59,448 nucleotides of DNA from Alphaproteobacteria bacterium PA4 (GCA_002256005.1 NKIQ01000020.1:1-59448); one strand, 5' to 3'; shown: positions 1-8,905, numbered from the stretch's first letter. The notes: generated by a model not told the origin, from the sequence alone. A program made the numbers and translations.

Positions 1-82
1 CGGCACGGGCCCGCTCCCCCGCCCGGCCACCCATCGGGATTATCCTTAGTGGGTGGCCGGGCGGAGGAGCGGGCCGGTGCCG
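1..82. repeat. 33-bp inverted repeat (large hairpin)
   Basis: Positions 1-33 and 50-82 are reverse complements with two mismatches, separated by a 16-base AT-richer loop. This is far larger than a usual terminator stem, and no T-run follows. It may be a dispersed palindromic element or the end of one whose other part lies before the window. It stands about 95 bases upstream of the first gene. Confidence 0.8.
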
Positions 83-177
83 CCCACCAGCAATCAACCC
101 TGAAACCGCGCGCTTTTCGATTGGCCTGCCCGGCCAAATCGGGAATAACAACCCGATTGCAACCGCCCGGAGGCCCC

Positions 178-399
178 ATGTTCGCCCGCCTGTTTGTCGA
201 TCACCCGCGCGCCGTCAACGAAAGCTATGGCGAGCATATGGGCGCGGCCTTTGGAGTCGGCAGCCGGCTGATCGTCGCCGGGCTGAAATGTTTCGTGCAC
301 GGCCTGGTGCCGGGCCTGTGCAAGACATCGGGCAGTGATGCCATATTGAAACTGCACGGCGAAATCAGCCCGCGCCGTTTCGACCAGCCGACATTGTAA
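178..399 (+). CDS. DUF6356 family small protein
   Basis: A 73-residue protein that begins MFARLFVDHPRAVNESYGEH, the pattern I know from the DUF6356 family of sphingomonads. A hydrophobic stretch around residues 25-45 suggests membrane association. The start at 178 is chosen because GGAGG lies just upstream and because family similarity begins there; the frame stays open further upstream, into the repeat. Nine bases separate it from the following hydrolase gene, so the two probably form an operon. Function unknown. Confidence 0.75.
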   Translation: MFARLFVDHPRAVNESYGEHMGAAFGVGSRLIVAGLKCFVHGLVPGLCKTSGSDAILKLHGEISPRRFDQPTL

Positions 400-408
400 G
401 GGGCGAAC

Positions 409-1623
409 ATGCACGCAGATTTGGGCTTTTCCGCCGCGCGGCTGGCGCGGCTCGATCGCTTTCTCGATGAAAAATATGTCGCCCCCGGCCGCCTGCCCGG
501 CACGCTGACGCTGGTCGCCCGCCATGGCGATATCGCGCATCTGGGGATCAACGGCCATGCCGATGTCGCCAGCGGCACGAAGCTGGCCGAGGATACGATC
601 TTCCGCATCTATTCGATGACCAAGCCGATCACCTCGGTCGCGTTGCTGATGCTGGTCGAGGAAGGCAAGATCGCGCTGGAAGATCCGGTGCACCGCTATA
701 TCCCCGAATGGAAGAACCTCGCCGTCTATGTCGCCGGCACCCACAGGATGGGCTTCCAGACCCGACCGGTCAGCCGGCCGATGCAGGTCGTCGACCTGCT
801 GCGCCACACATCCGGCCTCACTTATGGTTTCCAGCTGCGCACCAATGTCGATGAAGCCTATCGCCGCGAAAAAATCGGCGAGATCGAAAAGGCCGGCACG
901 CTCGCCGACATGATCGCCACGCTGGGCAAATTGCCGCTGGAATTCTCGCCCGGCGACGCCTGGAATTATTCGGTCGCCACCGATGTCTGCGGCTGGCTGG
1001 TCGAGGTCGTCTCGGGCCAGAAGTTCGAGGATTTCCTCAGCGATCGCCTGTTCCGCCCGCTCGGCATGGTCGATACCGGCTTCCACGTCCGCGATGGACA
1101 GGGCCATCGCCTCGCCAGCTGCTACCAGCCCAACCGCACCGGCGGCATTGATGTGCAGGATGCCGCGGCGACCAGCAGCTATCTGGCGCCGCCCAGCTTC
1201 ATCTCCGGCGGCGGCGGGCTGGTGTCCACCGCCGGCGATTACCTCAAGTTCGCCCAGATGCTGCTCAACGGCGGCACCGCCAATGGCCATCGCTACATCA
1301 GCCGCAAGACGCTGGACCTGATGACTGCCAACCATCTGCCCGGCAACGCCAGCATCGCCGCCATGTCAAAGTCGCTGTTCAGCGAAGCGGCGTACGAAGG
1401 CATCGGCTTCGGCCTCGGCTTTGCCACCACCATGCAGGCCAGCCAGACGCTGATGCCCGGCAGCGATGGCGATTATTTCTGGGGCGGCGCCGCCAGCACC
1501 TTCTTCTGGGTCGATCCGGCCGAAGACCTGATCGGCCTCTTCATGACCCAGCTGATCCCGTCGAGCACCTATCCGGTGCGGCGCGAGGTTCGGACGATGG
1601 TCTATGCCGCGCTGGATGATTGA
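409..1623 (+). CDS. Serine hydrolase, class C beta-lactamase / EstB-like family
   Basis: A 404-residue member of the beta-lactamase-related serine hydrolase family. The nucleophile motif SMTK is at residues 69-72 and the second motif YSV at 187-189, an arrangement typical of EstB-type esterases and penicillin-binding-protein-like hydrolases. HTSGLTYG around 133-140 is also characteristic. There is no evident signal peptide, so a cytoplasmic esterase is more likely than a true beta-lactamase; the substrate is unknown. AAGGGG precedes the ATG. It follows the DUF6356 gene closely. Confidence 0.9.
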   Translation: MHADLGFSAARLARLDRFLDEKYVAPGRLPGTLTLVARHGDIAHLGINGHADVASGTKLAEDTIFRIYSMTKPITSVALLMLVEEGKIALEDPVHRYIPEWKNLAVYVAGTHRMGFQTRPVSRPMQVVDLLRHTSGLTYGFQLRTNVDEAYRREKIGEIEKAGTLADMIATLGKLPLEFSPGDAWNYSVATDVCGWLVEVVSGQKFEDFLSDRLFRPLGMVDTGFHVRDGQGHRLASCYQPNRTGGIDVQDAAATSSYLAPPSFISGGGGLVSTAGDYLKFAQMLLNGGTANGHRYISRKTLDLMTANHLPGNASIAAMSKSLFSEAAYEGIGFGLGFATTMQASQTLMPGSDGDYFWGGAASTFFWVDPAEDLIGLFMTQLIPSSTYPVRREVRTMVYAALDD

Positions 1624-1669
1624 TTGCTGATCTGTTACGTTCCTGTGCATTGGTCACGGGAGTCGACAG

Positions 1670-2302
1670 ATGCGTCTGCTGTTCGTCGTTGCCGCCGCAC
1701 TCGCCCTTGCCACAGCCCCACCGGCTGCGGCGGTGCAGATCCCGAATGGCTTTGAGATCACCGAGAATTTCGAGGCGCTGCCATTGGGTGCAGCCAGTTT
1801 CGACTTTGTCAGCGGTTATCTCGGCACGCTGAGCGGCGGCGCCATCATCACGGCGACGCCCGAATTTCCGGCGCTGTCGGGCACCCAGGTCTATGCCGGC
1901 ACAACGCTGATCTTCAACATCGTCAACAAGGTCGATTTCGACTGGCCGGCGATCGGCGCCACCATTTCCGGCGCGGCGCCGGTGGCGATGACGGTCTATG
2001 GCTTCGACTATAATTTGTTCAGCGAGATCGAGGTGGTGACCCTGACCACGCTCGGCGGTGTCAACGAGAGCCTGTTCTACCTGGCCCAGACCTATAATTA
2101 CGGCGTTTCGCGCGCTGTCTTCACTTCGTCGCAAGCCTTTGCCATCGATGATTTCATCGTCGGGCTGCCCAATGTCTCGCCGGGCATTCCGGAACCGGCC
2201 AGCTGGCTTACCCTGCTGCTCGGCTTCGCGCTGACCGGGGCGGCGTTGCGGCGGTGTCACGGCCAGGCGGCGCCGCTGCTGCTTTCAACGAAAGGGAACT
2301 GA
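1670..2302 (+). CDS. PEPxxWA-CTERM sorted exported protein (copy 1)
   Basis: A 210-residue protein with an N-terminal signal peptide (residues 1-21, ending AAA) and a C-terminal sorting signal: IPEPASW, a hydrophobic helix, then an Arg pair. This is the sphingomonad form of the PEP-CTERM signal recognised by exosortase-type systems. The mature part has no domain I recognise. It shares ENFE near the N terminus and FAIDD before the sorting signal with the next gene, so the pair is a tandem duplication. An extra tail after RRCHG is atypically long. Confidence 0.8.
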   Translation: MRLLFVVAAALALATAPPAAAVQIPNGFEITENFEALPLGAASFDFVSGYLGTLSGGAIITATPEFPALSGTQVYAGTTLIFNIVNKVDFDWPAIGATISGAAPVAMTVYGFDYNLFSEIEVVTLTTLGGVNESLFYLAQTYNYGVSRAVFTSSQAFAIDDFIVGLPNVSPGIPEPASWLTLLLGFALTGAALRRCHGQAAPLLLSTKGN

Positions 2303-2305
2303 CCG

Positions 2306-2941
2306 ATGCGCAATGCCCTTGCCGCCATCCTGCTGCTCGCCTTGCCCGCGGCACCGGCCATGGCCGTGCAGTCGCAGATCGGCTTTCAGTTCAGCGAGAA
2401 TTTCGAAGGCTATGCCGACGGTCCGCTCGATCTCGACTACAGCTATGTGCCGCCCACCCCGACCTTCCGCCTCACCGGCGGCGCGATCCGGCCCGGATCG
2501 CCGGCAACGCCGGCCCGCTCCGGCACGCGCGTGTATGCCAGCGACGGCCTGATCACGCTGACCGATATCGGCGGCTTTGCCGATTATTTCTATTCGGCAT
2601 CGGTGTTTGTCAGCGGCAGTAGCCCCATCACCTTCAAGGCCTTTGCCTATCCCAATTCCACCAATCCCTTCGTGCTGACCAGCCCGACCAACGCCCGCAA
2701 CCACGGCTTCAGCTACGGCAACGCCGATCTGCCGCCCGGCGAACTGCCGCGGATTTCCCGGATCGAGATCAGCGCGGCGGCGCCCTTCGCCATCGATGAT
2801 CTGGTCATCGGCCAGCCCAGTGCCTTTGCGCCGATTCCGGAGCCGGCGAGCTGGGCGCTGCTCGTCACCGGCTTCGGCCTGGTCGGCGGCGGGCTGCGAG
2901 CGCGCCGGCGGCAAGCAAATATTCTTGCCGCCCCTGTCTGA
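2306..2941 (+). CDS. PEPxxWA-CTERM sorted exported protein (copy 2)
   Basis: A 211-residue paralogue of the preceding gene, starting three bases after its stop. It has a signal peptide (cleavage probable after AMA), the ENFEGY and PFAIDDLVIG segments that match copy 1, and the C-terminal IPEPASWALL, hydrophobic helix and RARRR signal. Probably exported and processed at the outer surface; the role of the mature domain is unknown. Both copies appear co-transcribed. Confidence 0.8.
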   Translation: MRNALAAILLLALPAAPAMAVQSQIGFQFSENFEGYADGPLDLDYSYVPPTPTFRLTGGAIRPGSPATPARSGTRVYASDGLITLTDIGGFADYFYSASVFVSGSSPITFKAFAYPNSTNPFVLTSPTNARNHGFSYGNADLPPGELPRISRIEISAAAPFAIDDLVIGQPSAFAPIPEPASWALLVTGFGLVGGGLRARRRQANILAAPV

Positions 2942-3015
2942 ATCGGCTCAGCTCGCCGCTCATCATCACAGGCGCCCGGATGGTCCGGCGCCATGGTCAT
3001 GAAAGAAGCGATCGC

Positions 3016-3372
3016 ATGCAATTCACCCTGCTCTATCTGGAAACCGCCGCCGAGGCCGCGCGCGGCGAAAGCGCCGAGGCGCCGGCCTATTGGGGCGCCT
3101 GGGGTGCCTATATGGCGGCCATGGGCGCCGCCGGCATCATGGTCGGCGGCAATGCGCTGATGCCGCCGGCGACCGCCACCACGCTGCGCATCGCCGATGG
3201 CAAATGGCAGGTCGAGGACGGCCCCTTTGCCGAAACCAAGGAACAGCTGGGCGGCTATGTCGTCATCGAGGTGCCGGACCTCGACACCGCGCTGCACTGG
3301 GCGGCGCAGGCGCCCTGCGCCACCGCCGGATCGGTGGAGGTGCGGCCGGTGATGCCCAGCCCCGGCGCATGA
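3016..3372 (+). CDS. YCII-related (DGPF) protein, sigma-factor partner
   Basis: A 118-residue protein with MQFTLLYLE at the start and DGPFAETKEQLGGY, the hallmark of the YCII-related/DGPF domain. Such genes commonly sit immediately before ECF sigma factors of the type found here, and the stop overlaps the sigma ATG (ATGA). The start at 3016 is preferred to an upstream in-frame codon at 2980 because similarity begins at MQF and a purine-rich AAAGAAG lies upstream. Its molecular role is unknown. Confidence 0.85.
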   Translation: MQFTLLYLETAAEAARGESAEAPAYWGAWGAYMAAMGAAGIMVGGNALMPPATATTLRIADGKWQVEDGPFAETKEQLGGYVVIEVPDLDTALHWAAQAPCATAGSVEVRPVMPSPGA

Positions 3373-4601
3373 ACGAGGCCGCGCGCCGCAGCGCCGAACC
3401 GCCTGGATGCGCGCCGCTGGCGGCGGCGCTGGCGGCGCGCACCTCCTATGGCCGGCTGCTGGCACTGCTCGCCAGCCGCAGCCGCGATATCGCCGCCGCC
3501 GAGGATGCGCTGGCCGAAGCGCTGGCGACGGCGCTGGCGGTGTGGCCGGCGCGCGGTGTGCCGGACAATCCCGATGCCTGGCTGTTGACCGCGGCGCGGC
3601 GCAACATCGGCCGTGCCCGCGCCCGTGGCGCCACCGCCGCGCGGGAAAGCGAGACGATGCAGATGCTGCAGGACGAACGCGACGCCGCCGGGCCGCTGCC
3701 GTTCGGCGACGACCGGCTGAAGCTGCTGTTCGTCTGCACTCACCCGGCCATCGCCGCCGATGTGCAGGCGCCGCTGATGCTGCAGACGGTGCTGGGGCTG
3801 GACGCAGCGCGCATCGCCGCCAGCTTCCTCGTTTCCCCTGCGGCGATGGGGCAGAAGCTGGTGCGTGCCAAGCGCCGCATCCGCGACGCCGGCATCGCCT
3901 TTCAGGTGCCCGACGCGGCGCAATTGCCGGCGCGGCTGGCGGCGGTGCTGCAGGCGATTTACGCGGCCTTTGGCAACGGCTGGGACGATCTGAAGACGCG
4001 CGATGGCCTGACCAGCGAGGCGATCTGGCTGGCGCGGCTGCTGTGCGAACTCCAGCCCGAACAGCCGGAAGCGATCGGGCTGCTCGCGCTGATGCTCCAT
4101 TGCGAGGCGCGGCGGCCGGCGCGCCGCGACGCCGCCGGCGCCTTTGTGCCGCTCAGCGCGCAAGACCCGCAGCGCTGGGACGCGGCGATGCTGCATGAGG
4201 CGGAGGCGCTGTTGCGTTTCGCGGCGTGCTTCGGGACGCCCGGCCGCTTCCAGCTGGAGGCGGCGATCCAGTCCCTGCACGCCGAACGGGTGCTGACCGG
4301 CGCCGATCATGGCACGGCGCTGCTGGCGCTGCACGATCTGCTGCTGCGCATCGCGCCCAGCGCCGGCGCCGCCGTGGCGCGGGCGGCGGTGCTGGCGGAG
4401 ACGGACCCGGCGGCGGCGCTGGACGCACTTGCGGCGCTCACCGATCGCTGCGCCGATTACCAGCCCTGGTGGGCGACACGGGCGCATGTGCTGCGCCGGC
4501 TCGGCGATGGTGACGGCGCGCGGGTGGCTGCACGCGCCGCCGCCGACCGCACCGGTGACGCGGCGGTGCGCCACTATCTCCTCGCCACCCTACAAGACTG
4601 A
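3369..4601 (+). CDS. RNA polymerase ECF sigma factor with C-terminal extension (DUF6596)
   Basis: A 410-residue sigma-70 family protein of the long ECF subgroup that pairs with DGPF proteins. Region 2 covers roughly residues 20-85 (EDALAEALATAL, DAWLLTAARRNIGR) and region 4 roughly 115-175 (LMLQTVLGLDAARIAASF...KRRIRDAGI). A long alpha-helical C-terminal domain follows and contains WDDLKTRDGLTSEAIWLARLL-type sequence characteristic of the extension. The ATG overlaps the stop of the YCII gene. No anti-sigma gene is adjacent. Target promoters are unknown. Confidence 0.9.
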   Translation: MNEAARRSAEPPGCAPLAAALAARTSYGRLLALLASRSRDIAAAEDALAEALATALAVWPARGVPDNPDAWLLTAARRNIGRARARGATAARESETMQMLQDERDAAGPLPFGDDRLKLLFVCTHPAIAADVQAPLMLQTVLGLDAARIAASFLVSPAAMGQKLVRAKRRIRDAGIAFQVPDAAQLPARLAAVLQAIYAAFGNGWDDLKTRDGLTSEAIWLARLLCELQPEQPEAIGLLALMLHCEARRPARRDAAGAFVPLSAQDPQRWDAAMLHEAEALLRFAACFGTPGRFQLEAAIQSLHAERVLTGADHGTALLALHDLLLRIAPSAGAAVARAAVLAETDPAAALDALAALTDRCADYQPWWATRAHVLRRLGDGDGARVAARAAADRTGDAAVRHYLLATLQD

Positions 4602-4609
4602 TCCCGCGT

Positions 4610-4626
4610 TCGACCACGCTGGTCGA
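4610..4626. terminator. Small convergent hairpin
   Basis: A perfect 7-bp stem (TCGACCA/TGGTCGA) with a 3-base loop sits between the convergent sigma factor and M48 genes. There is no T-run, so termination is only a guess from position. Confidence 0.3.
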
Positions 4627-4634
4627 CGGACTGG

Positions 4635-6617
4635 CTATTTGCGCTTGTCGGCCGTCGCGTCCGGCGTTGCCTTGCCAGTGTCCTTCTTGCTGTCCTTCTT
4701 GCTGTCCTTCTTCTTGTCTTTGCCGTCGTCATCGTCCGCATCGTCGTCAGACTTTGGCTTGGGCACTGCGGCGGCGCATTCCTTGGCAAGGTCGCCATAG
4801 CTTTCGCATCTGGTGACCAGCGCCTTGGCGGCTTCCAGCTCGCCGGTGCCGACATAATGCTTGATCCTTGCCACGATGACTTCGCGATCGCCAAAGCGCT
4901 TCCCGGCCAGATCCAGCGCCGACAGCGCCGCCGCCGGCTTGCGCAGGGCGTCCCGGATCGAAGCGAGGGTGATATAGGCCGAAACCGGTGCGCCCACACT
5001 GTCGATGGCGCGTGCATAGGCCAGTTCCGCCTCGGCCAGACGACCTTCAAAGCTGTAGGTCTGACCATCGACCATGTGGAAGAAGGCCGAACGGATGCGC
5101 GGCGGCGGCGCGGCGGCGGCAGGCGCCGATGCTGGCGTCCTCGCCTTGCCCTTTGCCGCCGGTTTCTTGTCCGGCTTCTTTGGCGGCGCCGGCTTGTCCG
5201 CGGTCGCGTTGCGGGTCAATGCGATGAACTGCGCGCGCGCGGCATCGAGCAGTTTGCGCGCCTCGGCGTATTTCCCCTCGACATTCAACTGGCTCGCCGT
5301 GGTGGCGGCCTGGTCAGGGCCATATTCGCGATTGAAACCATTGAACAATTCGGATGGCGTGGCGATGTTCACCCGCTTTGCAAAGGCGTCGCCGGTTTCC
5401 GCGGGCTTTGCCGACTCGTCAAAGGCCGCAGCATCTTCCGTCGACACCTGCTGCGCCGCCTGCTCCTGGAAATTGCCGGCATAGGCGGAAATGGCTTCGA
5501 TCCGGCGATCGGAGCTGTAGTAAAGGTGGATCTTGTCCTTGTCGAAATGGCGCTTGATGATGTCCATCGCCGCTTCGACGATAGCAGCCAGAATGCGACC
5601 CTTCGCCATATCCAGTGTCGACTGCAGGCCGCCGTTCATCAGGCTGTCGGGCGCCGCTTCGGCAAAGGCCGACAGATTGGTCTTCAGCCGCGATTCAAGC
5701 GTCTTTGTCGCCTTCTGCAGCTGCGCAATCAGATTGTCGTCATACTTCTCATAGGCGTCGAGCACCTTGGAGGCCGATCGCGGATCGCCATAGGCCAGGC
5801 GTCGCTTGCCGAAGAAATCGACGGAAGCGAAATCCGCCAGACTTTCCTGCTCCTTGCGATACGGGGCATAGCCGATGCGGTGCAATTCCAACTCGATGAG
5901 CGGGCTCAGCGCCAGCGCGCCCTGCAGGCCACCGATGATATCCTGGCTGATCAGCGAGCCGCCATCCTGCTGCGGTCCGGCGAGCTGGTTTACGGCGGCA
6001 AACAGCACCAGACCCGTCGAGATCAGATCCCCGACCGGAACCGGCTTCGATTTCTGCGCGAAGCGATTGGGGTGATCGTACAGCACATGGGCATATTCAT
6101 GACCCAGCAGGAAGACGAGGCGTTGCAGCTGGGCATCGACGTCGGTGGTATTCTGGCTGACCATGGCCAGCACGCCTGTGGTCAGCACGATCTCGCTGTT
6201 GCTGGGCGTATAGGCATCGGTCCTGGCACTGAATTCCAGGCGGATCCGCGGCACGATATCGGGCCGGGGACCGGCCTTGGCGATGGCATTCACAATGCCC
6301 TGCAGGCGATAGATGGTGCCGGCATAGGCCAGCGGATCGATCTGCGGCCGCTGTTTTTCGTCGGTCAGCGGCTCGGCCATCGGCCCGAAACCGGCCGCCA
6401 CCGGCGCGATCGCGAGCTTTTCCGTGACAACGGCCTTGTCATAGGTATCGAGCACCGGCTTGTCCGGCAGCGGGATGCCGCCGGCCTTGCGCACAAAGGC
6501 CGGCGCCGCCGGCGTCTTGGCCGCATCGGCCGCCAGGGCCGGCGCAGCGAACCCGGGCGCCAGCAGCGCGATGGCCGAGACGAGGCCGAGCCGGTGGATT
6601 CGCCTGATCAGGGACAT
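4635..6617 (-). CDS. Exported M48-family metallopeptidase with Asp/Lys-rich tail
   Basis: A 660-residue protein with a signal peptide (residues 1-30). The zinc motif is HEYAH (H173, E174, H177), and ESLAD (E258...D262) fits the third ligand of M48 peptidases. The C-terminal half has TPR-like helical repeats (SALDLAGKRFGDREVIVARI). It ends in a low-complexity tail of alternating Asp and Lys runs. It is predicted to act in the periplasm or on the outer membrane side, like BepA/YfgC, though the large insert and tail are unlike BepA. The start at 6617 overlaps the preceding gene by 10 bases; an in-frame ATG at 6626 is an alternative. Confidence 0.85.
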   Translation of the reverse strand: MSLIRRIHRLGLVSAIALLAPGFAAPALAADAAKTPAAPAFVRKAGGIPLPDKPVLDTYDKAVVTEKLAIAPVAAGFGPMAEPLTDEKQRPQIDPLAYAGTIYRLQGIVNAIAKAGPRPDIVPRIRLEFSARTDAYTPSNSEIVLTTGVLAMVSQNTTDVDAQLQRLVFLLGHEYAHVLYDHPNRFAQKSKPVPVGDLISTGLVLFAAVNQLAGPQQDGGSLISQDIIGGLQGALALSPLIELELHRIGYAPYRKEQESLADFASVDFFGKRRLAYGDPRSASKVLDAYEKYDDNLIAQLQKATKTLESRLKTNLSAFAEAAPDSLMNGGLQSTLDMAKGRILAAIVEAAMDIIKRHFDKDKIHLYYSSDRRIEAISAYAGNFQEQAAQQVSTEDAAAFDESAKPAETGDAFAKRVNIATPSELFNGFNREYGPDQAATTASQLNVEGKYAEARKLLDAARAQFIALTRNATADKPAPPKKPDKKPAAKGKARTPASAPAAAAPPPRIRSAFFHMVDGQTYSFEGRLAEAELAYARAIDSVGAPVSAYITLASIRDALRKPAAALSALDLAGKRFGDREVIVARIKHYVGTGELEAAKALVTRCESYGDLAKECAAAVPKPKSDDDADDDDGKDKKKDSKKDSKKDTGKATPDATADKRK

Positions 6618-6982
6618 TTGCCGCATGGCGCCGCTGCCGGCGTGCCGCTGATGTCCGTCCGTTGCGCGAGGCAGACGCATTCGGCGACGGCGTTCATCTC
6701 GCTTTGCAGGATGAGATAGCCCGTGCCGTCCGTGTCCCGCCAGCGCAGATATTTCGTGCTGCCGCAGTCTTCCAGCGTCACCCGGGTTTCGCCAGGCTTT
6801 CTCGGCAGAACTCTGCCGGTTGGCACTGCGGCGCCATTTTCCAGCTTGAACAGCGTTATGGCGCCGGCCGCAACGGGGATATTGCGGACACTGGTGGTGC
6901 AGGCGGCCGCCACCGGCACTGCCGCAATGAGCATGGCTGCCGCGACGACAAGAACAGCCGTGAATTGCGGCTTCATCGTCAT
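6608..6982 (-). CDS. Small exported protein, cysteine-containing, unknown function
   Basis: A 124-residue protein with a clear signal peptide (MKPQFTAVLVV through AAA). The mature part has six cysteines, including CVC and CGKC near the C terminus, so disulfides are likely. No family is recognised. It lies between the CHASE2 and M48 genes and overlaps the M48 start, suggesting one transcript and a shared process. ATG codons at 6982 and 6976 are both plausible starts. Confidence 0.65.
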   Translation of the reverse strand: MTMKPQFTAVLVVAAAMLIAAVPVAAACTTSVRNIPVAAGAITLFKLENGAAVPTGRVLPRKPGETRVTLEDCGSTKYLRWRDTDGTGYLILQSEMNAVAECVCLAQRTDISGTPAAAPCGKCP

Positions 6983-7022
6983 CCCCAACGGCTTTGAGCA
7001 CCAATCGACGCGCCTCGACATG

Positions 7023-8624
7023 CTATCTGCTCCTCGATGCAAGCCCTGCTGACAGCAACAAAAGTGAAATAGTAAGAACACCGCCGGGCAAGATTCCTCC
7101 CAGCAGGACAGTGGCGAAGTTCCAATGTCGCAACCATCCATAACAAAGTACGAACGCGATAAAAATTGTCAAACCCAAAGCAAGCGTACCCCTGAAAACA
7201 TCTTCGCGAACCCTTTGCGTGTCACGGCGCAACAACAATTGACGACTGTGATTCCGCAGCGCCCACACCACGACGAGGAAAACCAAACTGCTGATATACT
7301 GGACCATATCGAGTTCATCGAGTCCGTAAAACAAGGCAATAGGCGCTCGAAACGGCTTCCCCTTGAACTCGATCAAATTATCGAGCGCCATTGCATGCAT
7401 GAAAACACCAGGAACATTGTCATAAAATGGCACGACCCGGCGGTCACCGAAATTGGGTAGATCAAAACCAATGACTACAATCTTGCCACGAATTTGCTTG
7501 GCAAAATCGATCTCTGGCCATAGTTCTTTTTTATTGTCTTCGTCGATGATTGGCGGCAATTTTACATCGAGCTGATTATAGTAAATCGAATCACTATAGC
7601 CGCAACGTTCGCCATAATTGGCTTCCGTCTGCTTGCCGGCATCTGACTGCTCATTACGCTCAGACGGCTTGACGGCTTTGGTCGACCCTGCGGTTTCGGA
7701 TGATGTGCTAACAGAGACGCCACGCGTGAAGCCGCGCCAAAGATAGTCGCCTACGGCTCGGTATCCGGTTTTCCGACAAACGGGCGGTACCAAGCGCTGA
7801 CGCCATTTTGAAACGCCATACCCCCACGTCACCACCATCTTGTTTTTGCCAAGATTGGTTGTCGGCTGTGCGCAAGGCACGGCGCTTGTCGCGCACCAAC
7901 TCCGATAGGCGGCAAAGGCGACTGTCGGCAGCGGGACACCGGATGCACCGGCAATCTTTGCAACATATTCACGCGGCGCTGCCGGATCGACATCGAGGGC
8001 GCTTTCATGGACGCCGCGCGTCCAGTCCGTGGCCGCATCATCCTTCACAAGAATATCCCGCAGCGGCTGCAACGTGGCATCCGGACCGACCGGACCGATG
8101 ATCAAGGGCCGCTTGCGGCCGATCCGCTGCATTTCATCGGCCAGCAACTGCAGTTCGCTCGGCGCGGTGGCGGCCATATCATCGAAAACTGCCAGCTCCG
8201 CACTGGTCTGCGCCTTGGGATAAAAGACATCGAACACGATCAGCCGGGGATCGAGGGCATCGATCTTTCGCAGCAATTCCCGCTGCTGTGCATAGGTGAT
8301 CGGCAGGCCGGTGGCGCCAAGTTCGTCTAGGGCATCCTGACCGATCAGGATGACCTTGATCGCATCCTGACCACGCCGCTCCTGCAGGCCATATACCGGC
8401 CCCCGTGCCGCGTCGATTGCACTGGCCGTCAAACGCTGATTTGCCTCGCCAAGACCGAAGCTGTCCAGCGTGTTGATCAGCACACCGAAGAAAAAGAGCA
8501 GCCAGAAGGTTTTCTGCTTATGGCGTTCCGGCAGCGAAACCACCCAGCCGACAACGCGCAGCACCGCGCGCACGACGCGCCGCAGCCAGCCCTTTCGCAA
8601 TCCCAGCCTGTACCAGCGCGCCAT
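7023..8624 (-). CDS. CHASE2-domain membrane protein without output domain
   Basis: A 533-residue protein. After a basic N terminus and one membrane segment (about residues 38-52) comes a large extracytoplasmic CHASE2 sensory region (about 65-420; IKVILIGQDALDELG, RLIVFDVFYP, GKIVVIGFD are typical). Three C-terminal membrane helices follow (about 440-530). CHASE2 proteins usually end in a cyclase, kinase or GGDEF domain; here the protein stops after the last helix. The 3' part of the gene has lower GC than its neighbours. It is the first gene of the minus-strand operon with the small exported protein and the M48 peptidase. Confidence 0.85.
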   Translation of the reverse strand: MARWYRLGLRKGWLRRVVRAVLRVVGWVVSLPERHKQKTFWLLFFFGVLINTLDSFGLGEANQRLTASAIDAARGPVYGLQERRGQDAIKVILIGQDALDELGATGLPITYAQQRELLRKIDALDPRLIVFDVFYPKAQTSAELAVFDDMAATAPSELQLLADEMQRIGRKRPLIIGPVGPDATLQPLRDILVKDDAATDWTRGVHESALDVDPAAPREYVAKIAGASGVPLPTVAFAAYRSWCATSAVPCAQPTTNLGKNKMVVTWGYGVSKWRQRLVPPVCRKTGYRAVGDYLWRGFTRGVSVSTSSETAGSTKAVKPSERNEQSDAGKQTEANYGERCGYSDSIYYNQLDVKLPPIIDEDNKKELWPEIDFAKQIRGKIVVIGFDLPNFGDRRVVPFYDNVPGVFMHAMALDNLIEFKGKPFRAPIALFYGLDELDMVQYISSLVFLVVVWALRNHSRQLLLRRDTQRVREDVFRGTLALGLTIFIAFVLCYGWLRHWNFATVLLGGILPGGVLTISLLLLSAGLASRSR

Positions 8625-8755
8625 ATCGGACGACGACCCCCGCCGCTATCGTCACGCGGCGCACAAAGTTCGCACAGCCACCAGCTGACCGGTGTCTGCT
8701 CGCCCTGCACATCGCACAACGCCCCTGGCGGCGATGATGGCGACAGGGGCGTGAC

Positions 8756-8833
8756 ATGACAAGCATCTTGCCCGCCCTGCGCGCTTTCGCGATGCACCGA
8801 TGCCAATATCTGCTCGCCACCCTGCAAGATTAA
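8756..8833 (+). other. 25-codon reading frame ending like the upstream sigma factor
   Basis: In an otherwise empty gap of about 280 bases (8625-8905), a short frame ends YLLATLQD then stop. This matches the last eight residues of the ECF sigma factor that ends at 4601, and the DNA agrees apart from a few third-position changes. It may be the relic of a second sigma-factor gene, or chance. Nothing else is visible in the gap. Confidence 0.25.
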
Positions 8834-8905
8834 GCTGCTGTTGCGGCCCCGCCCGCCGCGCTAGACAGGTTGCAACGGCGCCTTTGCGCCAAGGGAGCAA
8901 CCGCG

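Noticed and set aside
94-1335. 413-codon minus-strand frame opposite the serine hydrolase
   Set aside because: The plus-strand gene has clear SxxK and YSV motifs; the mirror frame has no recognisable features.
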